Origin: Novosphingobium terrae
Lineage (GTDB): Bacteria; Pseudomonadota; Alphaproteobacteria; Sphingomonadales; Sphingomonadaceae
NCBI RefSeq assembly: GCF_017163935.1
Contig: NZ_JABVZR010000002.1
Span: 2,646,929-2,710,928 of the forward strand
DNA length: 64,000 nucleotides
Direction of reading: 5' to 3'
Positions 44,901 through 54,330 of this stretch are shown piece by piece. Position 1 is the first letter of the stretch. Each line of letters opens with the position of its first letter. The notes below the pieces were generated by a model, which was not told where the DNA came from, did no database searches, and worked only from the letters and a program-made list of their open reading frames with translations. The position numbers were made by a program, and so were the translations under genes.

Positions 44901-45917
44901 TCAGGGCGCAGGAGTAGCGGCAGGAGCGGTGCTTTCCCGCAAGATCAGGCGATGAAGCAGCTTGATCGAGCCGAGATCCGCCTTGTCCCCGTCCAGAACC
45001 TCCAGCAACAGATTGACCGTTGTTTTACCGAGGTTTTTCATAGGCTGGCGCACGGTTGTCAGCGGCGGGTCCATCATGCGGGCGTAACGCGTATCGTCAA
45101 AGCCGACGAGCGAAACATCCGCAGGGCAGCGCAAGCCAAGCCGCCGCATAGCGGAAAGGGCGCCCATCGCCAGTTCGTCGTTGAAGCAATAGATGGCTGT
45201 CGGACGATCGGACGCGCCGAGAAGATCCAGCGTCCGCCTGAAGCCGGATTCGGCGCGCAGTCCTCCGGCTGTTACGTGCAGCGCCATGGGTTCGGGAAAG
45301 CTGGTCGCGCAGTCCAGAGCGCCCTTCAGGCGGGCGCCGTCCAGCGTGTGGTTGTCAGGCCCGGCCAGGATCGCGACATGGCGATGACCCAAGCCATAAA
45401 GATGGGTGATCACATCGCGAGAGGCCGCCGCATTGTCGATATAGACGCTCAGCACATTGAGGTCGGGATCGTAGTCATGGCCGTTGACGATGGCTAGGCG
45501 ATCCGGCGATCGTTTCACCGTATAGCGCAGCGCTTCGGGCACGCCGCTGGCCAGGACGATCAGCCCGTCGGCTTCCTTGCGCTGAAACATTTCAGCATAT
45601 TGGTTCTCTCGCGCCTTGTCATATTGTGTGTCGCCCAGCAGCACGGAATAGCCCGCCTGATGAGCGCTTTCCTCAATGCCGCGAATGACCACCGAGTAAA
45701 ACGGGTTTGAAATATCCGGCACCATCACGAGAATCTTGCGCGTGCGCGTGGTGCGCAAGATCTTGGCCGCGGCATTGGGTGTGTAATTCAGCTTGGCCAC
45801 AGCTGCCTGCACCCGCTTGCGCGTCGTTTCGGACACGATGTCGGGCGCGCTGAGCGTTCGGGAAACGGTGGCGGTTGAAACGCCCGCCAGAGCGGCAACG
45901 TCCTGAATGGTAGCCAT
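44901..45917 (-). CDS. LacI-family transcriptional regulator
   Basis: A 338-residue repressor with the N-terminal LacI helix-turn-helix and hinge (MATIQDVAALAGVSTATVSR, then residues to about 60) and a periplasmic-binding-protein-like ligand domain (ILVMVPDISNPFYSVVIRGI to the C-terminal GSIKLLHRLILREST). AGGGA precedes the ATG. It sits 117 bases upstream of the MFS operon on the same strand and divergent from an AraC gene. It is the only LacI gene in the window, and so a candidate for the operators at 35101, 35252 and 58420. The effector is unknown. Confidence 0.95.
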   Translation of the reverse strand: MATIQDVAALAGVSTATVSRTLSAPDIVSETTRKRVQAAVAKLNYTPNAAAKILRTTRTRKILVMVPDISNPFYSVVIRGIEESAHQAGYSVLLGDTQYDKARENQYAEMFQRKEADGLIVLASGVPEALRYTVKRSPDRLAIVNGHDYDPDLNVLSVYIDNAAASRDVITHLYGLGHRHVAILAGPDNHTLDGARLKGALDCATSFPEPMALHVTAGGLRAESGFRRTLDLLGASDRPTAIYCFNDELAMGALSAMRRLGLRCPADVSLVGFDDTRYARMMDPPLTTVRQPMKNLGKTTVNLLLEVLDGDKADLGSIKLLHRLILRESTAPAATPAP

Positions 45918-46177
45918 GGCGCTATCCCTGCCTCACGACGGGCGGCCTGACAAGATGGGGGTTGGGTGGCTCGGCGCCATCAGTGGCGAGTCGTATGGGG
46001 TCATGGAGGAACAAGCCGTCGATCCTTTGGAAACATAGTCAGCAAATTCAAGACTATGGCCTATTGGATGAATATTTGCCTTTTGGTGGTTGACACCGAA
46101 GACAATCTCGGGAGATTTAAGACATAAGATAAATGTAACGGATTTCATAAGGTCCGTACAGACGAGAGGCAGGGGCG
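45918..46177. promoter_or_regulatory. Divergent LacI-AraC intergenic region
   Basis: A 260-base gene-free region; its AraC-proximal half is AT-rich and ends with GAGAGGCAGGGG as ribosome binding site. I see no strong palindrome matching the CCGGTGTCA operator here. Confidence 0.5.
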
Positions 46178-47074
46178 ATGGACTGGACAGTGGGACCGCT
46201 GACGGCGGTGAACGCGGATGGCATAGCATTCCAACCGGATCATCAGATTGTGGCCAGCAGCGAAGGGCTGGATTGGTCTTCGCTCTATGCCTCGCGGCAG
46301 ATCGAGCAGCCGTATCATGGAAAATTTTCAACTCATAACAGCCACTTCCTTGCGCTGCATCTGAGCGGGCCGGTGACTCTGGAACGGGAGCTGGACGGCG
46401 GGATCGCGCGGGCCAAGGTGCGCCCGGGCGGAATGTTCCTGATGCCGGCGGGCTATGATTTCGGCGTCCGTCTGGATGCAAGGCTGGAAACCCTGCGGCT
46501 CTACGTACCGGACAGCGTATTGCGCACCGCCGCCGCCGAATTGTGCAAGGGCGATCCCGATGCCATCGAAATCCTGCCCCGATTGGGCGACCATGACCCG
46601 CTGATCGAACGCCTCGGCCAAACCTGTTGCCGTATGCTGGCCGAAGGGTTGGGCGATTATTTCGCCGATGGCGTGGCCCGCTGGATCGCGGCGCAATTGG
46701 TGACAGCGCATTCCAGTGGTATTCGTCGACCTGATCCCAAGGTGAATGGGCTGACATCATCTCAACTTAAGAAGATCGCCGGCTTTATCGAGGAAAGGCT
46801 GGAAGAGCCGCTTAATATTGAGGACATTGCGGCATCTGTCGGCCTCAACCCCATTCATTTTGCCCGGCAGTTCAAGCGTTCTACGGGCAAACCACCCTAT
46901 CAGTTCGTGATTGAAAAAAGGGTCGAACGCGCACGAGAACTGCTGGCCGCGGATATGCCGATTGCCCAGGTTGCAGCAGCGGCCGGGTTCAGTCATCAGG
47001 AACATTTGACGCGCGTCTTCGGTCGCCAGACCGGCATGACGCCCGGGGCCTATCGCCGCAGCCTGCTTCACTGA
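46178..47074 (+). CDS. AraC-family transcriptional regulator
   Basis: A 298-residue regulator with an N-terminal cupin-like sensing region (about 1-170) and the C-terminal AraC DNA-binding domain (about 195-295: PLNIEDIAASVGLNPIHFAR, then FKRSTGKPPYQFV and AAGFSHQEHLTRVFGRQTGMTPGAYRR). It stands directly upstream of the GH106 gene on the same strand with a 158-base gap, and is the natural candidate activator of the rhamnoside/rhamnogalacturonan genes. Confidence 0.93.
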   Translation: MDWTVGPLTAVNADGIAFQPDHQIVASSEGLDWSSLYASRQIEQPYHGKFSTHNSHFLALHLSGPVTLERELDGGIARAKVRPGGMFLMPAGYDFGVRLDARLETLRLYVPDSVLRTAAAELCKGDPDAIEILPRLGDHDPLIERLGQTCCRMLAEGLGDYFADGVARWIAAQLVTAHSSGIRRPDPKVNGLTSSQLKKIAGFIEERLEEPLNIEDIAASVGLNPIHFARQFKRSTGKPPYQFVIEKRVERARELLAADMPIAQVAAAAGFSHQEHLTRVFGRQTGMTPGAYRRSLLH

Positions 47075-47083
47075 CGGTTTTGC

Positions 47084-47112
47084 CATTTTATGGATATCAT
47101 TCTCATAAAATG
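47084..47112. repeat. Inverted repeat CATTTTATG/CATAAAATG
   Basis: CATTTTATG (47084-47092) and CATAAAATG (47104-47112) are perfect inverted arms around 11 bases, ten bases after the AraC stop and about 120 bases before the GH106 start. It could be a weak terminator or an operator for the GH106 gene. Confidence 0.5.
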
Positions 47113-47232
47113 ACAAGGTGCGGGAAATTTTAGGCAGGCCCGGTGCGGATCGTGCAGGACATAAGGGCGCGGCCTATCGATACTTAACCTCATCCAAACA
47201 CAGCCAATAAGTGATGGAAAGAGGGAGTGCTG

Positions 47233-50200
47233 ATGTCTGCCAAGCGTAAGGCGCAATTCTTGCGTTTCACCATCTTTGCCGCCGCTGCGGTGACGTCGGC
47301 CTCGGCGTGGGCGCAATCTTCACCATCGCTGGAGGAGCAGTTCCGCGATCCGCCCGAAAGCGCACGTCCGCGCGTGTGGTGGCACTGGATGAACGGCAAT
47401 GTCACCAAGGATGGCATCGCCAAGGACTTTGCCTGGATGAAATCCGTGGGCATCGGCGGCATGACCAACTTCGACGCCAATCTGCGCACGCCCCAGATCG
47501 TGCCCCAGCGACTGGTCTATATGACGCCCGAGTGGAAGGATGCCTTCCATTTCGCCGCGAGCGAGGCTGAAAGGCTGGGGCTGGAGCTGACCATTGCTTC
47601 CTCGCCCGGTTGGTCGGAAACCGGCGGGCCGTGGGTGAAGCCGGAGGATGGTCTTAAAAAGCTGGTGTGGAGCGAAACCCGCATCGCGGGCGGTAAGCCC
47701 TTCAGGGGGCGCCTTGCTGCGCTTCCCGGGGTGACCGGGCCTTTCCAGAACATGCCTATTCCCTCGGGCATTCTGGAATCGCTGACGGGCGGCAAGGTGG
47801 CTGAAGCGCCCAAATATGGCGGCTCGATCGCGGTGCTGGCCGTGCCCGATACGGCGGTGGCGGAGGGCACGCCCAAGGGTTTCGTCTCGGGCGGCAAGAG
47901 CATCGATCCCGGCCATCTGCGTGGCGACGATCTGGTGACGGGTGTGGATGTGCCACGCGGCACGGCTGAGGCGCCGACAACTGTCACGTATCAATATGAT
48001 GCTCCGCAGACCATGCGTTCGGCCAATATCTTTATTGCCGGCGCCAAGACGATGTTCGCCAAGGCCACCCTGGCGGTCGCACTCGAAGCCAGCGAAGACG
48101 GCCAGAGCTGGCAAAAGATCGCCGATGTGCCGATGACCGAAGTGCCCAGCACCGTCAGCTTCGCGCCGGTGACGGCGAAGACCTTCCGTCTGGTGCTGAC
48201 GCCTTTGCCCTTTGCCGGTTCCAATCTTGGTGCTCCGGCGGAAGGGATCATCGACGTCAACCTGCTGGCGCCGCCCAAGGGGGACACGATCTCGCTGCGG
48301 CAATTCCGCCTGTCCAACGCCGCCGCGATCGATCAGTTCGAGGCCAAGGCGGGCTTCGCGCTGGTCAATGACTATTTCTCGCTGGGCGGGCCGAAGGATG
48401 GCGCTGCCGGGCCCGCGCCTTCGCAGGTGATCGATATCACCAGCCATCTCAAGCCCGATGGCAGCCTCGATTGGGTGGCGCCGAAGGGCAATTGGCGGAT
48501 CATCCAGATGGGCTATTCGCTGCTGGGCACCACCAACCATCCTGCCCCGCCCGAAGCCACCGGGCTTGAGGTCGATAAATTCGATGGCGAGGCGGTAAGG
48601 CGCTACATCGATCACTATCTGGCGATGTATAAGGATGCCGCCGGGCCCGGCATGCTCGGCGCTCATGGTATTCGTGCGCTGCTGACCGACTCCATCGAAG
48701 TGGGTGCCGCGAATTGGACGCCCAGGATGATCGAACAATTCAAGGCCCATCGTGGCTATGATCCCACCCCCTGGCTGCCGACATTGTCCGGCGTGCTGAT
48801 CGGCAGCCGTGATGATGCCGACCGTTTCCTCTTCGACTACCGCCGCACGCTGGCCGAACTCATGGCTTCGGAGCATTACGGCACCATCGCCAAGGCCGCG
48901 CATGAGCAGGGCCTGAAAGTCTATGGCGAGGCGCTGGAAGACAATCGCCCCTCGCTGGGGGACGATATGGCGATGCGCAGCCATACCGATATTCCGATGT
49001 CCGCCATGTGGACCTTCCCGCGCGACAAGCAGCCCAACCCCAGCTATGTTGCGGACATCAAGGGCGCGGCCAGTGTGGCGCATATCTATGGGCAAAATCT
49101 GGTCGCGGCGGAAAGCATGACCTCGGCCCTGACCTATTGGGCGGATTCCCCGCGTACCTTGAAGCATGTGATCGATCTGGAGTTCGTCACCGGGGTGAAC
49201 CGCCCGGTGATCCACACCAGCGTCCATCAGCCGGTGGATGACAAGGTGCCGGGCCTGTCGCTGATGATCTTCGGCCAATATTTCAACCGGCATGAGGCCT
49301 GGGCGCCGCTGGCCAGGGCCTGGGTCGATTACATCAGCCGTAATGCGCTGATGCTGCAGCAGGGCCGCAATCTGGCCGATGTTGGCTATGTCTATGGCGA
49401 GGAAGCACCGCTGACGGGGCTCTATGGGCACCAGCTGGTGGCGGATGCGCCCAAGACGCATGCCTATGATTTCGTGAACAATGATGCACTGAACACGGCG
49501 CTGAGCAATGATGGTGCCGAGCTGACCACCCCGGGCGGCGCGCGTTACAAGGCGCTCTATCTGGGCGGATCTTCACGCGAGATGTCGCTGGCGACGCTGC
49601 GCCGCATTCATGCGCTGGTGGAGGGCGGAGCCACGGTGATCGGCCTGAAGCCCACCCACAATCCCAGCCTCGCCGATACCGCGACACCGGACGCAAAACA
49701 GGCGTATGATGCCTTGCTGGGCCAGCTTTGGCCGGGGTCTGGCACGGCCACGGTGGGCAAGGGGCGGGTGATCGCATCGGGCGATGCCGAGGCGGCGCTG
49801 GCCGGGATCGGGGTGGGCTCGGATTTCCGCTACACCGGTGGTCAGGCCGACAGCGATATTCCTTTCCTGCACCGCAAACTGCCCGATGGCGACGCCTATT
49901 TCCTCGTCAACCGCCAGTTGCGTGATGAGACCATCGAGGCTCATTTCCGCGTCACCGGCATGCGGCCCGAGATCTGGCATGCGGAAAGCGGCAAGTCCGA
50001 ACCGGTCAGCTATCGCAGCGAGGGCGACGAAATCATCGTACCGCTCAAGCTGGCGGGCGAGGAATCGCTTTATGTGGTGTTCCGCAAGGCGGGGCCCGCT
50101 TCGGCGGTGGTGGCGCCCAAAGCCTCCGTGGCGCTGGGGCAATTGGCGGGGCCGTGGAAGGTCGAGTTCCAGCAAGGGCGTGGCGCTCCCGCTTCGGTGA

Positions 50201-50616
50201 CCTTGCCCCAACTGGCCGGGCTGGAGCAGAATGCCGATGCCGGGGTGAAGTATTTCTCGGGCGTGGCGACCTACAGCAAGGATTTCGCCGCGCCCAAGGG
50301 ATGGAAAGCCGGGCAGCCAATGTGGCTCGATCTGGGTGATGTGCATGAGCTGGCCGAGGTGAGCGTCAATGGCACATCGGCGGGAATTGTCTGGCATACG
50401 CCCTATCGCATCGATCTGGGCAAGCTGGTGCATCCGGGCGGCAATCATCTGACGGTGCGTGTCGCCAATCTGTGGATCAACCGGCTGATCGGCGACGCCC
50501 AGCCCAATGTGACCAGCAAGGTGACCTGGACCGCTTTGCCGACCTATCGCCCCGATGCGCCTCTGCGCCCCTCGGGCCTGCTGGGACCGGTCACGCTGCA
50601 GGGCGAGGCGAAATAG
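47233..50616 (+). CDS. GH106 alpha-L-rhamnosidase
   Basis: A 1127-residue secreted glycosidase: signal peptide to about Ala28, then FRDPPESARPRVWWHWMNGN, the typical opening of GH106 proteins such as the Sphingomonas paucimobilis alpha-L-rhamnosidase, followed by ITKDGI-like and GLELTIASSPGWSETGGPW segments. A C-terminal jelly-roll galactose-binding-like region includes VNGTSAGIVWHTPYRIDLG. It removes terminal alpha-L-rhamnose from glycans or flavonoids. The ATG at 47233 is preceded by GAGGGAG; a GTG two codons earlier is less likely. The message ends in two hairpins, the second with a T-run. Confidence 0.92.
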   Translation: MSAKRKAQFLRFTIFAAAAVTSASAWAQSSPSLEEQFRDPPESARPRVWWHWMNGNVTKDGIAKDFAWMKSVGIGGMTNFDANLRTPQIVPQRLVYMTPEWKDAFHFAASEAERLGLELTIASSPGWSETGGPWVKPEDGLKKLVWSETRIAGGKPFRGRLAALPGVTGPFQNMPIPSGILESLTGGKVAEAPKYGGSIAVLAVPDTAVAEGTPKGFVSGGKSIDPGHLRGDDLVTGVDVPRGTAEAPTTVTYQYDAPQTMRSANIFIAGAKTMFAKATLAVALEASEDGQSWQKIADVPMTEVPSTVSFAPVTAKTFRLVLTPLPFAGSNLGAPAEGIIDVNLLAPPKGDTISLRQFRLSNAAAIDQFEAKAGFALVNDYFSLGGPKDGAAGPAPSQVIDITSHLKPDGSLDWVAPKGNWRIIQMGYSLLGTTNHPAPPEATGLEVDKFDGEAVRRYIDHYLAMYKDAAGPGMLGAHGIRALLTDSIEVGAANWTPRMIEQFKAHRGYDPTPWLPTLSGVLIGSRDDADRFLFDYRRTLAELMASEHYGTIAKAAHEQGLKVYGEALEDNRPSLGDDMAMRSHTDIPMSAMWTFPRDKQPNPSYVADIKGAASVAHIYGQNLVAAESMTSALTYWADSPRTLKHVIDLEFVTGVNRPVIHTSVHQPVDDKVPGLSLMIFGQYFNRHEAWAPLARAWVDYISRNALMLQQGRNLADVGYVYGEEAPLTGLYGHQLVADAPKTHAYDFVNNDALNTALSNDGAELTTPGGARYKALYLGGSSREMSLATLRRIHALVEGGATVIGLKPTHNPSLADTATPDAKQAYDALLGQLWPGSGTATVGKGRVIASGDAEAALAGIGVGSDFRYTGGQADSDIPFLHRKLPDGDAYFLVNRQLRDETIEAHFRVTGMRPEIWHAESGKSEPVSYRSEGDEIIVPLKLAGEESLYVVFRKAGPASAVVAPKASVALGQLAGPWKVEFQQGRGAPASVTLPQLAGLEQNADAGVKYFSGVATYSKDFAAPKGWKAGQPMWLDLGDVHELAEVSVNGTSAGIVWHTPYRIDLGKLVHPGGNHLTVRVANLWINRLIGDAQPNVTSKVTWTALPTYRPDAPLRPSGLLGPVTLQGEAK

Positions 50617-50626
50617 GATCGCGAGG

Positions 50627-50661
50627 CAGGCAAGGGGTTTGCCTTCTCCGCCCCTTGCCTG
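50627..50661 (+). other. 11-bp stem-loop after GH106
   Basis: CAGGCAAGGGG (50627-50637) pairs perfectly with CCCCTTGCCTG (50651-50661), 13-base loop, ten bases after the GH106 stop and just before a second hairpin. Confidence 0.5.
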
Positions 50662-50675
50662 ATAGCGATAAGACT

Positions 50676-50710
50676 GGCGGTTCGGGAGCATCCCGGACCG
50701 CCATTTTGTG
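50676..50710 (+). terminator. Intrinsic terminator after GH106
   Basis: GGCGGTTCGGGA (50676-50687) pairs with TCCCGGACCGCC (50691-50702), one T-G wobble and a 3-base loop, followed by ATTTTGTG. This is a standard rho-independent terminator for the plus-strand gene, located between convergent genes. Confidence 0.75.
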
Positions 50711-50725
50711 TGGGTGCCCGGCAGC

Positions 50726-51160
50726 TTATGAGGCGGAATAGGCCAGATGGATCAGGGGATATGGCTTGCCTTGCCCATCGAGGGGTGAGCGGCCCGTCCG
50801 CTTGAAGCCCATGCGCTCGTAAAAGCCGACAGCCTGATCGTTCTGCTCGTTCACATCCGTTGTCATGCCGGGATGGAGCGTGAGGCCATGGCGCACCAGC
50901 ATGGCGCCAATGCCCTGCCCATGATGAGCGGGATCAACAAACAGCGCTTCCATATGGCCGTCGTCGATCAGCATGAAGGCGAGGGGGCGATCATCCGCGT
51001 CCACGGCCAGCCAAAGCGTGACCTCAGGAAGAAAGCCGCACACCAGCTCATCAAGGGCGAGCCGGTCTTCAGGGGTCAGGAAATCATGCGTGGCATCCAC
51101 GGCGTTGCGCCAGATTTCGATGATACGGTGGCCCTCTCCGGGGCGTGATAGTCTGATCAT
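50726..51160 (-). CDS. GNAT-family N-acetyltransferase
   Basis: A 144-residue acetyltransferase. The acetyl-CoA motif is visible as MEALFVDPAHHGQGIGAMLVRHGL (pyrophosphate loop HGQGIG) and the C-terminal DQAVGFYERMGFKRTGRS. It resembles the YjaB-like group. Substrate unknown. It is a single gene converging on GH106 and shows no functional link to the sugar genes. Confidence 0.85.
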   Translation of the reverse strand: MIRLSRPGEGHRIIEIWRNAVDATHDFLTPEDRLALDELVCGFLPEVTLWLAVDADDRPLAFMLIDDGHMEALFVDPAHHGQGIGAMLVRHGLTLHPGMTTDVNEQNDQAVGFYERMGFKRTGRSPLDGQGKPYPLIHLAYSAS

Positions 51161-51230
51161 GACCGTGCGATTACAAGAAGTTGGCGAAGCAAGAAAGCCT
51201 CTTGTGGCATAGGCTCAAAAAACGGCGGCA

Positions 51231-51267
51231 CAAAAAATGGCGACCGGGAGGGCAAATCCCGATCGCC
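51231..51267 (-). terminator. Intrinsic terminator after TBDR
   Basis: On the minus strand GGCGATCGGGA pairs with TCCCGGTCGCC (one wobble, 7-base loop) and is followed by ATTTTTTG. It lies 22 bases after the TBDR stop; a clear rho-independent terminator. Confidence 0.8.
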
Positions 51268-51288
51268 GCAGGGAGGAAAAGTGTTGGC

Positions 51289-53991
51289 TTAGAACTTGTG
51301 CTTCAGGCCGAATTCAAAGGTGCGCCCCAGCGTCTGGCCAAGACCTGTGCCATCGATCGTGCCGAAGCCCGCGCCCGTCACATTCTTGTAGGAGGGATCT
51401 TCATTGGCGACATTGTTGACGTTGAGCGTCAGCGTGGTGCCGCTCAGCGCGCCAGCATCCTTGATATCATAAGCGAAATAGAGGTTCACCGGATGGAAGG
51501 AGTCCACGTGGGTCTGAACGACAGAGCCGGTGGTGATCGGCGCAATATCGAAGCCTGCTGAATAGTTCATCGTGGCCCGCATCGTCAGATTGCCCACGCT
51601 GCCGCCCAGTGCCAGCGACAATTGCATCCGGCTCAAACCGCCCTGGCTGGGATCGAAGGCGCTGAGTTGGGTGGTGCCGCCCACCGCCAGGCTGGCGTTC
51701 TTGAGATAATAGGTGCCCGCCACCGAGCCATTGATCGAACCGAAGCTGGTCGGGTGCTGGTAGGTCATTTTGAAGTCCAGGCCGCGGTAATAGAAATTGC
51801 CCAGATTGGTGCGCGTGGCATTGAAGATCGCATAGGGCGTGGTGCCGTTCGCGATGTTGTTCGCCGAATAGAGCGTGGCGAGGCTGGGGCCCTGAACATG
51901 CTCGTTGCCGATCAGCGCCTGCGCCTGAGCCAGCGTGGGGTTCAGCACATAGGTGCTGGCAAAGGCGGGCGTGGTGAAGATGGAGGGCGAATAGAAGGGA
52001 TAGATGTTGATGGCATGGAACAGATTGACCGCCCAATAGGTGAGGCTCATCGACAGGCCGGGGGCGAATTTCGGCTTGAAATCGGCGCCGAAGGAATAGG
52101 TGTGCGCCGTCTGCGGGCCGATGTTGTTGCCGCCGCCCGCCAGCAGGATCGTGGGGCGACCGATGTTGGCGTTGAAGTTCGAGCCCACCGGCTGATAGGG
52201 GCTGGAGAGCAGCACCTGAGCGCGGCTGTCGATGGCGCCTGCTTCGTCCTGAAGGCTGGGCGCGTTGAAGGAGGTGCCGTAATTGCCGCGCAGGGTGAAG
52301 CTGGAGGTCGGCTGATAGGTAAAGCCGATCTTGGGGTTCACCGTGCCGCCAAAGTCGCTGTAATTGTCGTAGCGCACCGATCCATCGAGGTTGAAGGCGT
52401 AGATAAAGCTGTTGCGATTGTCCGATCCCACGACAGGCACATACAATTCGCCCCAGACTGACTTCGTCGTGCGCTTCTGATTGGCGAAAGCGGCGTTGGA
52501 CAAGTCACCGGGCACCGCATCGGCCTGATAGGCGACGCTCTTTTCATGCGAATATTGCGCGCCCGCTGCAACCTTCACCGATCCGCCCGGAAGACTGAAC
52601 AAAGGACCGCTGACATCGAGGCGAACCTGCTCCAATGTCTGCTCATTCTGGGCGAATTGTGCGAAATTGGTGATCGACTGGATCACGGCAGGATTGGTCG
52701 CGGCGATGTTGTAGGGGTTGAGGGCCGTGGCAGTGTCCGTGGAGGCCAGCGCGGCGGATTCCGCAGCGGCATTGACCTCTGCCGAGCTGGCGTTGGTCTT
52801 GCTGTGGCCGTAATTGCCCAGCAGCGTCACATCCCAATGATGCCCCATATCGAATTTCAGCGTGGGGGTGATGCCATATTCCTGCGTCTTGGTGGTGTTG
52901 ATCGCAGAATTGCCATTGGTGGCGGCGTAATTATACTGCACCGTTTCCGATGTCGCACCGCCGACCGGGATAAAATAGGGATTGGCTGACGTAATCGTAC
53001 CACTGGATGCAAGCTGAGCCGTCAAGATGGTGGTGTCGCGCCGGGTCCAGAAGGCTGTCATGTCGAATTGCAGGCGATCCGTGATGCGCTGTGTCAGCGA
53101 TCCGAAGACCGAATTCTGCGTTTCGGCAGGTTGCAGGTCGGTGTAGAGGTCGGCGTCGCACTTGTTGGTGGTGTTTGGTGTCAGATTGGGCAGGGCATAA
53201 TTGACCCCATTGGCCACCACATTGCCGGGGTTGCAATTGGTCACCCGGTTGTCACTGCCGCCAAAGGGCGTCAGGTTGGTGCGATAATAGTTGCGATAAC
53301 GCCCGAGAAGATTCGAATTGTGGCGATTTTCATAGGAGAGGATAAAGGAACCCGACCCCCAATCCTTGCCCGCCGTCGCGTTGAAGTCTTGCTTATAGTA
53401 ATGATTGGCAAGGCCGTAATGGGCATCGACTTCGACCCCATTCATATGCTTGCGCGTGATAAGATTGATCGTACCCGCAATCGCATCCGAGCCATACAGC
53501 GCCGAACCGCCATCGGCCACCACATCGACCCGCTCCAGCATGCCGGCGGGAATGATGTTGATGTCAGGCGCGGTCTGCAGAATGCCCACACCCACCATAT
53601 TGTGCCCGTTGAGCAGCAGCAGCGTGGCCGCGCCGCCCGCCGCGCTGATGTTGCGGATGCTGGGGCGCACGCTGGTGCCGCCGCTCAGGCCTGTGCCGGG
53701 CGTGGGCAGGGCGTTGAAGGCATTGGAGATTTCTGGAACCGTCGCCATCACATCCAGCGCGGTGGTGGCGCCCGATGCACCAATGTCGGCGCGCGACACG
53801 CCCACCACATTGGTGCCGACAGGCGCGATGCCCTTGATCAGCGTGCCGGTGACGACAATTTCACTGTCGGTGGGCTGGCTCGGCGCTGCCGGAGCAGGGG
53901 CATCGGGTGCCGGGACCGCCTGAGCGATGGCGGTGTTGGCCAGCAGGGCCAGGCTGGAGACCGAGGTAACATAGATCAGAGTTTTCAGCAT
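51289..53991 (-). CDS. TonB-dependent receptor (900 aa)
   Basis: An outer-membrane receptor: signal peptide MLKTLIYVTSVSSLALLANTA, a Pro/Ala linker, TonB-box SEIVVTGTLIKGI, a plug with SVRPSIRNISAAGGAATLLL and YGSDAIAGTINLITRKHMNG, and a barrel ending in FEFGLKHKF. GGAGGG precedes the ATG; a longer frame to 54129 is rejected. It lies between GH106 and the L-rhamnose-dehydrogenase-like gene, so uptake of rhamnose-containing oligosaccharides is likely. It ends in a strong terminator. Confidence 0.95.
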   Translation of the reverse strand: MLKTLIYVTSVSSLALLANTAIAQAVPAPDAPAPAAPSQPTDSEIVVTGTLIKGIAPVGTNVVGVSRADIGASGATTALDVMATVPEISNAFNALPTPGTGLSGGTSVRPSIRNISAAGGAATLLLLNGHNMVGVGILQTAPDINIIPAGMLERVDVVADGGSALYGSDAIAGTINLITRKHMNGVEVDAHYGLANHYYKQDFNATAGKDWGSGSFILSYENRHNSNLLGRYRNYYRTNLTPFGGSDNRVTNCNPGNVVANGVNYALPNLTPNTTNKCDADLYTDLQPAETQNSVFGSLTQRITDRLQFDMTAFWTRRDTTILTAQLASSGTITSANPYFIPVGGATSETVQYNYAATNGNSAINTTKTQEYGITPTLKFDMGHHWDVTLLGNYGHSKTNASSAEVNAAAESAALASTDTATALNPYNIAATNPAVIQSITNFAQFAQNEQTLEQVRLDVSGPLFSLPGGSVKVAAGAQYSHEKSVAYQADAVPGDLSNAAFANQKRTTKSVWGELYVPVVGSDNRNSFIYAFNLDGSVRYDNYSDFGGTVNPKIGFTYQPTSSFTLRGNYGTSFNAPSLQDEAGAIDSRAQVLLSSPYQPVGSNFNANIGRPTILLAGGGNNIGPQTAHTYSFGADFKPKFAPGLSMSLTYWAVNLFHAINIYPFYSPSIFTTPAFASTYVLNPTLAQAQALIGNEHVQGPSLATLYSANNIANGTTPYAIFNATRTNLGNFYYRGLDFKMTYQHPTSFGSINGSVAGTYYLKNASLAVGGTTQLSAFDPSQGGLSRMQLSLALGGSVGNLTMRATMNYSAGFDIAPITTGSVVQTHVDSFHPVNLYFAYDIKDAGALSGTTLTLNVNNVANEDPSYKNVTGAGFGTIDGTGLGQTLGRTFEFGLKHKF

Positions 53992-54330
53992 AATCCCTCC
54001 CAGGGCGGGCGCGGCTCTTTCGACCGCGCTCGGTGTGACGCTTGGTCGGACTGGCTGGATCAACAGAAGTTGAGGCGCGTCCGGATCTTGTATTTGGAAG
54101 TACAGGGGGATGCAGATGCCATCCTGCACGAAATTTCCTCACCATGCACAAAACGGATTGGATGGATCGATTGGCTGTTGAGTGTTGTTTGGTTGCAACA
54201 GGATCATTTCAAGGATCTTGTCTATGAAGAAGACGGTCTCGAAGGATGCTGGATTGATGATTTTCCATATATTGGGAAAATCAACTTCATCTGATGAAGG
54301 AAACTGCGGATCATCGCAGCCCATAGCGAC
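53992..54330 (-). promoter_or_regulatory. SDR-TBDR intergenic region
   Basis: A 339-base region without a convincing gene, between the SDR stop and the TBDR start. The SDR-proximal end holds three consecutive inverted repeats (separate entry). The rest is expected to contain the TBDR promoter; I see no clear operator there. Confidence 0.45.
54258..54319 (-). repeat. Three tandem hairpins after SDR gene
   Basis: CTGCG/CGCAG at 54304-54319, CTTCATC/GATGAAG at 54285-54299 and TGATTTTCC/GGAAAATCA at 54258-54283, each with perfect arms. They start 11 bases beyond the SDR stop. They may act as a compound terminator, an RNA-protection element or operators. Confidence 0.55.

Noticed and set aside
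46036..46055. TGGAAACATAGTCA-like sequence in the LacI-AraC gap as a further copy of the 17-bp operator
   Set aside because: The central CCGG is missing and the half-site spacing differs by one base; not a convincing match, so autoregulation of the LacI gene by this motif is not claimed.
47320..49461. 713-residue open frame opposite the GH106 gene
   Set aside because: Antisense shadow in a high-GC gene; no domain pattern and no plausible ribosome binding site context.
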